A DNA stretch of 64,000 nt, from NCBI GenBank assembly GCA_950295325.1, contig OX485804.1, positions 19,716,001-19,780,000 of the forward strand, given 5' to 3'. The translations under genes were made by a program, and so were the position numbers. Each line of letters opens with the position of its first letter. Position 1 is the stretch's first letter. The notes below the pieces were generated by a model. It was not told the origin of the DNA. It did not search any database and saw only the letters and a program-made list of their open reading frames with translations. Shown here piece after piece: positions 23,452 through 33,090 of this stretch. Source of the DNA: Polytrichum commune (taxonomy: Eukaryota > Streptophyta > Polytrichopsida > Polytrichales > Polytrichaceae).

Positions 23452-23626
23452 CTTGGCGCCATAACTTCCTAAAAGTGTTGTCACCTAGGCTTTTTTGGAG
23501 GCGACATCCTTTGGACTTCGGCCTCTAGTGTGAAGGCCGAGAGGACGGACTTTGGACATTTCTGCATTTTCATTGGTCCAAACGCTTCTCCTCTCGAAGT
23601 TTGGCCACAGTGTGAACCGGCCCTTA

Positions 23627-24164
23627 GGGCCAATATGCAACATGGGACCGTGAAGTCGGACCATGGAAGATGGCCTTTTCCCATGGTCCAGTTTCCGTGG
23701 TCTGAATTTTGCAAAAATTGATTTCCAAAGCATTTTGGGCCTTCACTAGGTGTAAACCATGCATTAAGAGTGAATGTGTTGATTTTTTGAATACATGTTC
23801 AAAAGAGGTAATTTATATATATATATATATAAAAGTTTGACCAGTCTCTTGTCTTCATCTCCTCTCCCCCAAGAAAAATTTCACTAAAAATTTATTATAG
23901 CAATGTTTCTCTACCATGGGCCCCTGCCTTTTTCTACCAAAGCACCTCTTTTGCCTCTCTTACCGCAAAATCCGTTGGACCATGCGAGTGGATAATAAAT
24001 TAGGCCTTTAAAATATGTCTTTTGGGGACCTCAAACTCCATGATCACTCTAACATTCTTTTTCCTTTTGTGTAAATCGAAGTGGTCCCAGGACGAGTTCA
24101 ACAACCAACCACAAATTTTACAGGGCCTTGGGACAACTCCCTGGTCCATGGTGTAAACAACCCC
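23627..24164. mobile_element. Family-3 MITE (GGTTTACACYATGG ends), short copy
   Basis: The right end GGTCCATGGTGTAAAC-ACCCC is followed by TTA (24165-24167). The left end is degenerate (GGGCCAATATGCAACATGG) and directly follows TTA 23624-23626, which is also the right duplication of the family-1 element. The interior shares TTCACTAGGTGTAAACC, AAAATCCGTTGGACCATG and TTTTGGGGACCTCAA with the long copy at 51969-53191. A (TA)n tract lies at 23813-23831. Confidence 0.75.
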
Positions 24165-24302
24165 TTACTTAAGAGAATGGTCGGCATGCCATTTGGGCCG
24201 TTGGATCCTTGTCTCGATTGTGTGGGGGAGACTTGGTGTCTTTGGATCCCCTTCCTTTTATCTTTTATGTTACCAACAGAAAACAGTTGGAGGTGGAAAT
24301 TA

Positions 24303-24565
24303 GGGCCACTTCACACACAAGACTAAAGGCCCATGACCATTGGAATCTAATGAAGACTGTCCAAGTTCACTCACACTAGAAGGTGAAGGCCTAAAGACCC
24401 ATGAAATATTTCATGAATGAAAAGTCTACATGGAGTCCTACATGGCAGACTACGGATAAGCTTTTATGGTCTGTCGGAATTTGTGTCAAGGCCACTTTGA
24501 AGAGGTAAGCCTGACGCAAATTCCAGCAGCACATGATAATCAAACAATTGTCATTGGTTGTTATG
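24303..24565. mobile_element. Family-2 MITE (GGGCCACTTCACACA ends), right-truncated
   Basis: The start GGGCCACTTCACACACAAG follows TTA (24300-24302). GGCCCATGACCATTGG, AGAAGGTGAAGGCCTAA and GAAAGTCTACATG match the complete copy at 26477-26832. The right terminus is not found. Confidence 0.7.
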
Positions 24566-24749
24566 GTTATTTTAATAGGGGCCACTCACGGTTGGGGTAC
24601 TACTTTTGGGACAAAGGACTTAAGGACTTTGTCGCTTTGATCTTGGTTTTTATCATGATTTACTATTATTTGATCAATAAATTTTACATAAATAAGTAGA
24701 TAGTTCATAAGCTTTATCAAGAAATATTTTTATTATTATTTAATAATCA

Positions 24750-24775
24750 CCCTAAACCCTAAACCCTAAACCCTA
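24750..24775. repeat. Interstitial telomere-type repeat
   Basis: Three CCCTAAA units plus CCCTA occur in tandem, the plant (Arabidopsis-type) telomere sequence. A shorter GGGTTTAGGGTTTAGGG lies at about 29951-29967. Such short runs are common inside plant chromosomes and in promoters. Confidence 0.85.
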
Positions 24776-25523
24776 GGCCACATCAGTGGCATTTTTTTGC
24801 TATTTAGGTGTGCATTGGTGGTCAATTATTTCCTGTTATGTATCTTGGTACCTTGGTAAAAGTGTCATGTGTCCATTCATATAAATTTTTTTGTCCAATT
24901 CTAATACTAGACGTTCCTTTTACATGTGGCCGTGAGTATATGTATATTTGGACATGTTTGGTGCCACATGTAAAATTGGGCAATTGCTATTCAATACATA
25001 TTTGGTTCTATTGGTACACACTTGAACGATAATTGTGAGGAAAAAAATTGGGATTATTTCGATTAATTCTTGTTGTCCTTTTCGTTCCTTGATCCTAAGG
25101 TCAGGAAGTAAGACAACACTCCTGAATGTCATGTAAGGAATCAAATGGATATCATAGATGACCCTATTATTTCTAAATTAACTTTGTCGTTGTACTCAAT
25201 ATGGAGGATGAAATGTAGGTATGATCCAAAATATGTTCCACAATACAAATCCAATTATACCAAGTATGTGAAGTTATCAAAAAAAGTCCTTAAAGTCCTT
25301 AGACACCCAAAAGTAGTACCCCAACCGTGAATGGCCCCAATATTTTTGTCCAACAATAATTTTTCCAAGACATAAAGTTAAAGACAGGAAAAAAAGTCGC
25401 CCCTACCAATTGCCCACAACTTCAATTTAGCTTTTGCCCTAGGCCTCCTTTTTCCAGCTCATATGTAACTAGTAGTCAGTTCTCCCCGTTCATTGTTCCG
25501 AAACCCATTGATTTATGCCTGAG
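24776..25523. other. Unassigned AT-rich stretch
   Basis: Only short frames without motifs are seen. The plus strand around 25080-25330 has a 61-codon frame of unknown meaning. No repeat shared with the rest of the window was noticed. Confidence 0.35.
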
Positions 25524-25711
25524 AAGATTTTTGGGCATAATTGGTCAAGATCCTAGCATATACAAGTCCACACGGTTACATGTTGATTTTTTTGGTTCTT
25601 CTTTATTAATTTGAGGTATATTCATTAGATTCCTCTACAAACAACCATAATTTTCCTGAAGTCTTGAACTTCAGCCATTTAATTCTCCAATCGGCTGGTT
25701 CATCTGCAACT
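25524..25711 (-). repeat. ACCGGT-motif repeat family, copy 2 (reverse orientation)
   Basis: Read on the minus strand it gives AGTTGCAGATGAACC, TGAAGTTCAAGACTTC, GAGGAATCTAATGAA, AACATGTAACCGTGTGGAC and TAGGATCTTGACCAATT, the order seen in the copies at 32064 and 60263. Its edge runs directly into the 23-nt palindrome at 25712. Confidence 0.65.
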
Positions 25712-25734
25712 ACACTAAATATGATATTTAGTGT
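25712..25734. repeat. 23-nt perfect palindrome (ACACTAAATAT / ATATTTAGTGT)
   Basis: There are eleven bases, one central G, then the exact reverse complement. Close variants occur at 26062, 42359, 45946, 52475 and 63626, with weaker ones at 31551, 34132 and 42540. Confidence 0.8.
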
Positions 25735-25859
25735 CATATGACATTTAATGTCACTTTGGTCACTTCTCATACAACACTTCTTATAAACAAGTGAACAAAT
25801 AATGCCATGGATGATGGATGAGTTCATCCATTGTCCAAAACCCTACCTTCCCTTGTCAG

Positions 25860-26084
25860 CAACTTGTGATGAAATATTGTCATGGATGATTGAAATTTGG
25901 ATGAGAAATCACTTGGTAAGTGACAGTAATTGCAACATTGTAAATGTATAATCCTTTAATTTTTTACAAAGGATGACAAATAATGTTGGGTTGACATTTA
26001 GTGTTGGTGACACTATACCGCGGTTTACAATTACTATTAAGCAAGACAGTTAGAATTGGTGACACTAAATATCGTATTTAGTAT
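25860..26084. repeat. Dispersed repeat ending in the ACACTAAATA palindrome, copy 1
   Basis: TATTGTCATGGATGA, TTTGGATG-AAATCACTT, GTAAGTGAC, GATGACAAATAAT and ACATTTAGTGTTGGTGACA are shared in order with 45755-45968. Both copies end with a GTGACACTaaAT palindrome variant. Confidence 0.7.
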
Positions 26085-26473
26085 AGCTGTTGGTTTTGCC
26101 CGTTCATTTCCACCAAGTCCGTTTAAGGAGAAATCCAACCATCTTCAATGAATGAAGGTAAGGTAAGGATTGCTCGGCACATGGACCAAGAGCCACAATC
26201 ATGAAAATCTAAGGGCTCTTGCAAAACATCCAAAAGTCGTACCATGGGAAATAGAAATTCAATTTTGCAATTGATGGACCCTCCAGCTTAGTGTAAAGTG
26301 AAAGTGTACCATGTTGAGGGACCACAACAAATTTTATGGACACTTCAAAATGATAGGCAGTGTGCTCACATTGGCAAGTCAATGGTAATTTAATTGTTGG
26401 GCCACGGCCCCTAATTTTGTGCTACAACCGCTTCTTTTTTATGGGCCTAACATAATATCCATTTGGTGCCATG
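26085..26473. other. Unassigned spacer
   Basis: No gene and no repeat shared with the rest of the window was seen between the palindrome-ended repeat and the next MITE. Confidence 0.35.
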
Positions 26474-26476
26474 TAA

Positions 26477-26832
26477 GGGTCACTTCACACACGAGATTGA
26501 AGACCCATGACCATCACATTCTAAGATCCCTCGTTGGTCAAAGAGGCCGAGACCATCCAAATCCACTTCACATTAGAAGGTGAAGGCCTAAGGGCCCAAA
26601 GAAATTACCATGGATGAAAGTCTACATGAATTCATACATGGTGGACTATGGATAATGTTTTATGGTCTGCCAAAATTTATGTTAGGCCCACCTTTAAGAG
26701 TAGGCTTGACACAACTTTTGGCAAACCATGTCAAAGCCAAGGGTCTTAGAGAGTTGGCACAACCTTTGAATGAGAATCAATGGCCCTCACAATTACATGG
26801 TCACAACGTTTGGCTCATGTGTGAATTGGCCC
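26477..26832. mobile_element. Family-2 MITE, complete copy
   Basis: The left end GGGTCACTTCACACACGAG and right end CTCATGTGTGAATTGGCCC are inverted, with TAA on both sides (26474-26476 and 26833-26835). It is 356 bp with no coding potential. The terminal repeats and the 3-bp duplication fit a PIF/Harbinger-like MITE. Partial relatives lie at 24303, 34550, 47959 and 50843. Confidence 0.85.
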
Positions 26833-26835
26833 TAA

Positions 26836-27740
26836 GACGTCGTGTACATTTTTCAACCATTTGAATCTCTTTGGTTTCTCCCCGGGATCAAGTGTGACAG
26901 TGAACTTGGACACTCTCCAACCTCTCGACCAATCACATAATTTGCATACCACGGGTCAAGAGCCCTCAAGCTCTCGTGTAAAGTGGCCCTAAGTAGATGG
27001 ATTTGTGACACAAACTTGAGCCTATAAGTATGGTCAGGCAAATAGAAGTTCTATAACCCTTAACATGTGCCTAAGATGGTGAAGCTTTGTCTAAAGTTTG
27101 CTCTTGCACAAAATTTGGGTTGATTTTTAATTTGCAAACTTAAACTTGCAATCGTGATGAATACATGTTTGCATTTGAATTTGAGCTTGAAAACCAAACC
27201 TTCTTTTGGTCTAAAGAGAGAGGAAGAATTGAAACTCTCAAAGCTTAAGCACATATAACACTCCAAATTTTTGTAGTTTGTGCCCATCAACCTTGGCTAG
27301 ACCTCAAGCTATATATAACCGTGTCTTGATCAGTTGGTGTTGCCTATATGTGTCCATTATGGTCATTCTCAAGAGGTTGCAATTACACTTGTCTTAACTC
27401 TTAATCTCCACCACATGATAAAGGCAATGCTTTGGGCCCCCACTACAATGGTGATGGAAAATATTGTAGGCATATGTGTAGTGTGGCCCACCTTTTGCAG
27501 CTCTATAAACTAGTTGTTGCCCTTCCCAAACGGCTAGGGCAAACCAACCCGTACATTAGTTTTTTGGAGGCAAGGGTTTAGGCATCCAACAAGGAACGAG
27601 CTCATGGGTTGGTTCACCCAAACCTTCCCAAACCCACCTGGTTATTGAAATTTCAACATTGTTTTCCCCATGTGGTTGTACAACCATCCATCATCCTCGC
27701 CAATTGGTACTCGGTGAGACGTCTAAAATATTTTGGCTAA
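26836..27740. other. Unassigned AT-rich stretch
   Basis: No gene and no shared repeat was recognised. A 76-codon minus-strand frame (27060-27290) has no motif. Confidence 0.35.
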
Positions 27741-27743
27741 TTA

Positions 27744-28251
27744 GGGCTACTTCACACTATGGTTGTCCAAGTTGAGAGGTTGTGGGATTGAATGGCCAAA
27801 CTTTGTTGAGAGTCCAAAGAAATGGGTTGAAAATAATCAATAAAATATAGGAATTGGCTCATTCGGCCGGGCATAGTGTGAAGCCTCCGAAGGCCAAGCC
27901 CAAAGTTCAAAGGAAGAAGGAGCATCCTACTTTACTCCCTGCCCTAAACAACCCCTCCAATCTAATGGCCACGATCTAGTCAACATTTTATTTTCTTTAT
28001 GCAAAAAAATCGATGGCCTCTCAATCATAGTTTGGCTTTTCATTCTTGTTCGACCTAAACTTCCTTCGAGAGCTCGTTGCCTTGATTGGGTGTGTATATA
28101 TATATATTGCCATGTAGGCATTTTGGAGAGCGATGGCCTTTGGACTTTGGCCTTTAGTGTGAAGGGTCGAGAGACCGAATTCTTGGTTTCTTGCAATCTG
28201 ATTGGTGGAAATTGACGGCCTCTCGACCTTTGGCCATAGTGTGAAGCGCCC
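27744..28251. mobile_element. Family-1 MITE, complete copy
   Basis: The left end GGGCTACTTCACACTATGG and right end CCATAGTGTGAAGCGCCC are inverted and flanked by TTA (27741-27743 and 28252-28254). It is 508 bp and non-coding. It is the reference copy for the split element at 22674-23623. Confidence 0.87.
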
Positions 28252-28254
28252 TTA

Positions 28255-29281
28255 GACTAGTGCCCAAGTGATTTGAATATACACTTGGGTTTATTATCAA
28301 TCTTCATAAGAAGAGTTTCAAGAATTATTATTATGAATTGTGTTTTTTAATATACGTGTGATGACATTGTTGCATGTTCCAATTGTGCATGTGATATAAA
28401 ATACATTCCTTATAATTTTGTTTTATAAGGCAACTTTTAATGAGGTCTTCAAATCATATATTATGATACACCTTAGATTTGGGTTGACTTAAGCCTTTTA
28501 TTGCCCCCCCCCCCCAATCAAAGAGTCCCTCAATCATGCCAACTCTAGAATTTCGCATCATCTCTCTTTCTCAGTCCTTGGTGACCCAAGGGGTCATCTC
28601 TTGCCAGGAGAGTGCTTTAAACCGCCACCTCACACCATCAATTAAGCTTGGCATGGTGATTCTTATGTACTTCAAGAAAAACAAATGTGCTTGAAGTCCC
28701 GCTAGATTTCAATTTGATTTGAAGGAGAACGATGCTTCAAAGTGAGTTTGATCATTATAGAAGGTCACAAAGATGTGAGGAAGGAGGCAAGTTTTCTTGC
28801 CCGTAGGTGTGGCTCATTGCATCAATTAGTGTGTAAACTAAAGGAGCCCACCTCCCGAGAGGGAGGAAGTACCCCTTACAGTGACGTTTGGTCAAACAAG
28901 ATCACGGTAAAGAGGAATGGGCTCCCATTCACGTCAAGGTAAAAGAAACCCAGACGTTGTTTTTATTTTATTTTATTTTATTATGCTCATTGCAAGAATC
29001 AACTACCTTTAGCGATTTGGGCAACATCTCAAAGCAAACAAGCTCCGAAGTTTAATGTCATTCAAGTTTACTACGAGAGACACCCATCGTTTTGTGATAT
29101 ACCCGGATTTAAAGACTTGATGTTGGATTATGCAAGACAGAAAGACTGACCATACTTTGTTGTACATAGCATGTGAGTAGATGGTGTTTGAGTTAGAGAA
29201 GTCCTACGAAAAAATTAGGTCAAACAACCCAAGAAAGAACATTGCACAAGGGCTAGGCAACTTGTGAATCAATTGTGCATG
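28255..29281. other. Unassigned stretch
   Basis: It holds a run of 12 C (28504-28515) and a 66-codon frame at 28742-28942 without a known motif. Nothing else could be supported. Confidence 0.35.
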
Positions 29282-29664
29282 GGAGTTAGACAACTCCAAC
29301 TGGGAGTTCAACACATCCCTTCGGAGGTTCTTTGTGTTGGTGTTAGACAACTCCAACTAGAGGATGTGATTCAGAGTTAGACAACTCTCCATGGATAAAT
29401 GAATCGAGTTGGAATTAGACATGTCCAAGTAGAAGAGTGGATGAATTAATCAAGTTGAAATTAGACAGTTCCAACTAGAAGAATGGACGAATGAATCAAG
29501 TTGAAATTAGACAGGTCCAACTAGAAGAATGGATGAATTAATCAAGTTGAAATTAGACAGTTCCAACTAGAAGAATGGACGAATGAATCGAGTTGGAATT
29601 AGACAGTTCCAACTAGAAGAATGGACGAATGAATCGAGTTGGAATTAGACAGTTCCAACTAGAG
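29282..29664. repeat. 46-bp tandem array with a hairpin in every unit
   Basis: The last units are nearly identical. Each contains GGACGAATGAATCGAG followed by AGTTGGAA, a short spacer TTAGACAG, and TTCCAACT. AGTTGGAA and TTCCAACT are perfect inverted arms of 8 bp. Units to the left (29282-29420) are more diverged and spaced irregularly, with the TTAGACAACTCCAAC word preserved. About eight units can be counted. No frame is conserved. Confidence 0.85.
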
Positions 29665-30139
29665 GTTTGTGATTGAGCCAAAAGATAAGAAACGATCTAC
29701 ACATATACATAAAGAAGCTTCAATATATATTTAGAAATATAGAATAATTAGAAATATATCTTTTACATACTATGGATAAAGATGGATAAAACTAGGGATA
29801 CCTTTGAGCTATACGAGAGTGCTTGCGTGAGGATAGATGATCATCTTATTGTTTCTCTCATGTGCTCGGGTGGTTTGAGTTCATAGCAATCACAATATCA
29901 TGATTAAGTTGTAGATCTTTTGTAATGTACAAGTTTGAAAGTTCTCATGAGGGTTTAGGGTTTAGGGGGTTCATTCATGATTGTATTCTTCTTGAGTAAA
30001 AGAGGAATGTGACACGTTCAATTGATGAGCTTTGACCACTGAGTCTAGAAGAGGCATATGAACCACAAATTCCAAATTATCACATGTATGTGTTCCAATT
30101 TTGTATGTGTGTATCAAGCCAAGGGCCACATCCCTTCCT

Positions 30140-30400
30140 TCATCCAAATATAGATTGTTTCTCTCTAACTGCCATGTAGTATGCGTCATATCGACCGTCT
30201 TCATTATGATGACCTTCAATGGTATTACATGGTGGATTGCATCTTATTGCATCATGATGATTTGGGGCTAGGGTGAACCAGCAGGTACACTCGTACCTTC
30301 GGGGGATGAAGGCCTCGCGGATGACATTGAAAACTTCATCCTTCTTTATGGGGAAGCCCGCTTGACTACAAATCCCATATTGAGTGCACTTCGCCTTCAA
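30140..30400 (-). CDS. Uncharacterised reading frame at the edge of the large inverted repeat
   Basis: An 86-codon frame contains GICSQAGFPIKKDEVFNVIREAF and a Cys/Trp stretch YECTCWFTLAPNHHDAI. The first part could be a helix-turn-helix of the kind seen near the N-terminus of some transposases, but I cannot assign a family. A different frame (29971-30219) continues after a probable frameshift, with KTVDMTHTTWQLERNNLY. The part from about 30266 onward is duplicated in reverse at 31141-31290, where the same peptide appears with one change (N to S). It is probably a fragment of an old mobile element gene. Confidence that it is an expressed gene is low. Confidence 0.25.
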   Translation of the reverse strand: MKAKCTQYGICSQAGFPIKKDEVFNVIREAFIPRRYECTCWFTLAPNHHDAIRCNPPCNTIEGHHNEDGRYDAYYMAVREKQSIFG

Positions 30401-31290
30401 GGTCTAAAATCCAATATATATGTGCACTTCCAATTAGTAAATAAGCAATTCATTGGGATTTCATTCCGGAAGTGAAACCATCAATGAATCATGTAATCAA
30501 CTTGGAGGTCAAATAAAATTACAAAATCCTCATTAACATTGAGGTTATAATTTTTTTGATTTACCATTTGAAATTCTCTTTGTCATTCTAAAATAACACT
30601 TAAATTTAGTGTGCTGATTTAGTATGTATATTTTATAATATTTTAATAACGCCGCCTACTTTCACAAGTATTCATAAATAAATAAATAAACTACTGGAAT
30701 TAATTAATTAATTAAATTGCTGAAATGAATTACTGTTTCAGTTAATTACTGGAAGTTAATTACTGGAATGAATTGGTTCAGTTAATTAAACATTATAATT
30801 AATTAGTCTTACTTTATTTGGTAAGCACACTTTTCTGATTTATTTGGGCTTAAATAGGATTCATCAGAATTAATTAGACTTAATGACATTAAATCACACT
30901 TAATTGGTTTGAATGTGTATGAATACTTGTGAAAGTAGGCGGCGTTATTAAAATATTATAAAATATACATACTAAATCAGCACACTAAATTTAAGTGTTA
31001 TTTTAGAATGACAAAGAGAATTTCAAATGGTAAATCAAAAAAATTATAACCTCAATGTTAATGAGGATTTTGTAATTTTATTTGACCTCCAAGTTGATTA
31101 CATGCTTCATTGATGGTTTCACTTCCGGAATGAAATCCCAATGAATTGCTTATTTACTAATTGGAAGTGCACTCAATATGGGATTTGTAGTCAAGCGGGC
31201 TTCCCCATAAAGAAGGATGAAGTTTTCAGTGTCATCCGCGAGGCCTTCATCCCCCGAAGGTACGAGTGTACCTGCTGGTTCACCCTAGCC
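30266..31290. repeat. Large near-perfect inverted duplication (foldback)
   Basis: The left arm is 30266-30676 (411 bp), the right arm 30918-31290 (373 bp) and the AT-rich loop 241 bp. The arms match base for base in the stretches compared except for about two substitutions (ATTGAAAAC versus ACTGAAAAC; AATCATG versus AAGCATG) and one 38-bp difference. The 38 bp present only on the left is bounded by direct repeats GTGCACTTC, so the right arm probably lost it by slippage. The similarity ends abruptly at GGCTAGGGTG on both outer edges. Confidence 0.92.
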
Positions 31291-31365
31291 ATGATTTGGT
31301 TGGCGTACCTTGCTTGTGAACTTGAAGTGCAATAACTACCGCAACCTTACAACAAGTGTCCAAGG

Positions 31366-31560
31366 AGAATTTTGGGCATAATCAATCGATAGCCTAGTTT
31401 TGCAAGTCCAATTGGTTACGTACTAACATCGCTACATCTATATATTGAATTAAGTCTAGTCTATAGATTCCTAAAAAATGATCGGTAATTTTCTAGAGTC
31501 TTGAACTTCGACCAATTACTTCTCAAACTCAACTAGGTCATTTATAACTACACTAATAGT
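31366..31560 (-). repeat. ACCGGT-motif repeat family, copy 3 (reverse orientation)
   Basis: The words TTTTGGGCATAAT, GCAAGTCCAATTGGTTACG, AGATTCCT, GAGTCTTGAACTTCGACC and CTCAAACTCAAC mirror copy 4 at 32064. The ACCGGT sites themselves have decayed. Confidence 0.6.
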
Positions 31561-32063
31561 CTTATTAATGTGGATGGAAATTTATTGTGGAAACAATTAG
31601 CATGGGTCACACTAGTTTTCTAGTCAAGGTGGAACTACCATGGGTCCAAGACCCTAGATTTCCTTTAAGTTTCATGAAGACTTTTGACCAACACATTAAA
31701 TGTTATTGAAGGACAAAAATCCTGGATCCAAAACTCGATCTCAGCAACTGTAATCCCTAAACCCTTCAACCTCCACCCAAACCCAAAGATTCAAAAGTGC
31801 AACATCTGTTTTAAAAACCGTGGTTTAAACCAATGAACTTGAGTTAAGTTAAGTTCAGCCAACCAACGATGATTTCATTTGGTACTTGGCACAACTCCAT
31901 GATCCCAATGTAAGTCCCACCACTTGTGCACATTAATTGCCTCTATGATGTGAAAACTCAAACATAAAAAATGTTGTATTACGAGTATTGTGTGTTGTAA
32001 GATCGAAGTAACTTACGACAAAATTTGGTCAACATGTGAGGTGTTGTGTTATCGAGGTGAGAC
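31561..32063. other. Spacer between two oppositely oriented ACCGGT-family copies
   Basis: Non-coding. No other repeat was noticed. Confidence 0.3.
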
Positions 32064-32310
32064 CTATGATCGGGGAGAACCGGCAGTTTGTTACAGATGA
32101 ACCGGTTGAGTTTGAGAAATAACCGGTTGAAGTTCAAGACTGCATGAAAAGTACTGATCATTTTAGAGGAATCTAAAGAAGAATATACCCTACTTTTAAT
32201 AAAGGAAAACCAAAGGGTGTCAACATGTAAGCGGTTGGACTTGCAAACACTAGGACCCCAACTAATTATGCCCAAAAATCTTCCCGATCATTGGGTGAGG
32301 CGTTGATCAC
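32064..32310 (+). repeat. ACCGGT-motif repeat family, copy 4
   Basis: GGGGAGAACCGG, GTTACAGATGAACCGGTTGA, GTTTGAGAAAT, ACCGGTTGAAGTT and GATCATTTTAGAGGAATCT are nearly identical to 60263-60500. Three ACCGG(T/C) sites start at 32079, 32101 and 32122, about two helical turns apart. Confidence 0.8.
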
Positions 32311-32689
32311 ACCGGCTAGTTCAGACACCATCCGTCGGCATGTTTGACTGTAATAATGTGAAAAGTGGTGAACTAGCATCTAGTTTTGAACATAATCTCT
32401 AGCAATTTCACAACTGAAATTGGACAAAAAGTTTGGTGTGATGGGGGCATGAGACTGTAAGTTAAGATTGCTATGGGCCTACGGCGACTCCGAGTCACTA
32501 GAGCTGACTTTATAAAGCAAATAATGGTGGTTGACGTTCAGCACATAGGCAATTTGAAGGCTAGCAGCTGATATTGTAAAGGTAAAAGCTTATTTGCCCT
32601 AGACTCCCATTTCCAATGAAAAGAAATGAAATTGATTCAAAAGTTCGTGAAGCCAAAAGGCCTAATAGAAAACCGGGGTAGAGTTTACC

Positions 32690-33090
32690 ACATAGCCCGA
32701 GTCTTTCCTAAAAAACCGGGTAAAGTTCTCTCACCTATAACAAAGCATCCCGACTATCCCAATGCCCCTACAAGAACACGCTCCACATGTTTTGGGTAGG
32801 TGATAACTTAGTTCAGTAGTGTTTCACACGTGCTCATGGTGTCTACCAAGGAATGACATGTTGGATCCATTTTTTAACAAGGTCAAAAGTCTTACCACTC
32901 ATCTATTTTACCATCGAATCATTTTGTCGATGTAGCTCTTCGCGGCCTCGTAGCTAAGAGTAGGCGCAACCAATCACAAGGGTCAGAGGCAACACTTTTA
33001 AAGGGTTTACATATTCTTGCCTCGTCTCCAGACACCGATGGGGGGAGGGTCAGTGCTTGACGCTTAAAACCTCCACTCTTAGACCAAATG
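32690..33090 (+). repeat. Dispersed 400-bp repeat, copy 1
   Basis: AAAAAACCGGGTAAA, GACTATCCCAATGC, CCTACAAGAAC, AACCAATCACAAGGGT, ATATTCTTGCCTC and GCTTAAAACCTCCACTCTTA recur in the same order at 51455-51850. There are no coding motifs and the ends were not resolved. Confidence 0.7.

Larger units (their letters stand above)
22674..23623. mobile_element. Family-1 MITE (CTTCACACTATGG ends), copy with nested insertion
   Basis: It shares the order TGGCCGTCCAAGT-GAGAGG, GAGTCCAAAGAAATG, GCATAGTGTGAAGCCTCC and CCAATCTAATGG with the intact copy at 27744-28251, and ends GGCCACAGTGTGAACCGGCCC before a TTA. The left terminus is eroded. Another MITE (22814-23199) has split it. The GGCCATAGTGTGAAGCCTCC segment occurs twice (about 22788 and 23258), so part of the element is also duplicated. 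Confidence 0.75.

Noticed and set aside
28504-28515. End of another poly(G) hAT-like MITE (C12 run), likewise C13 at 43338-43350
   Set aside because: No partner G-run and no 8-bp duplication at a plausible distance.
29282-29664. CRISPR-like array
   Set aside because: Repeats are head-to-tail with no unique spacers, and the genome is a eukaryote.
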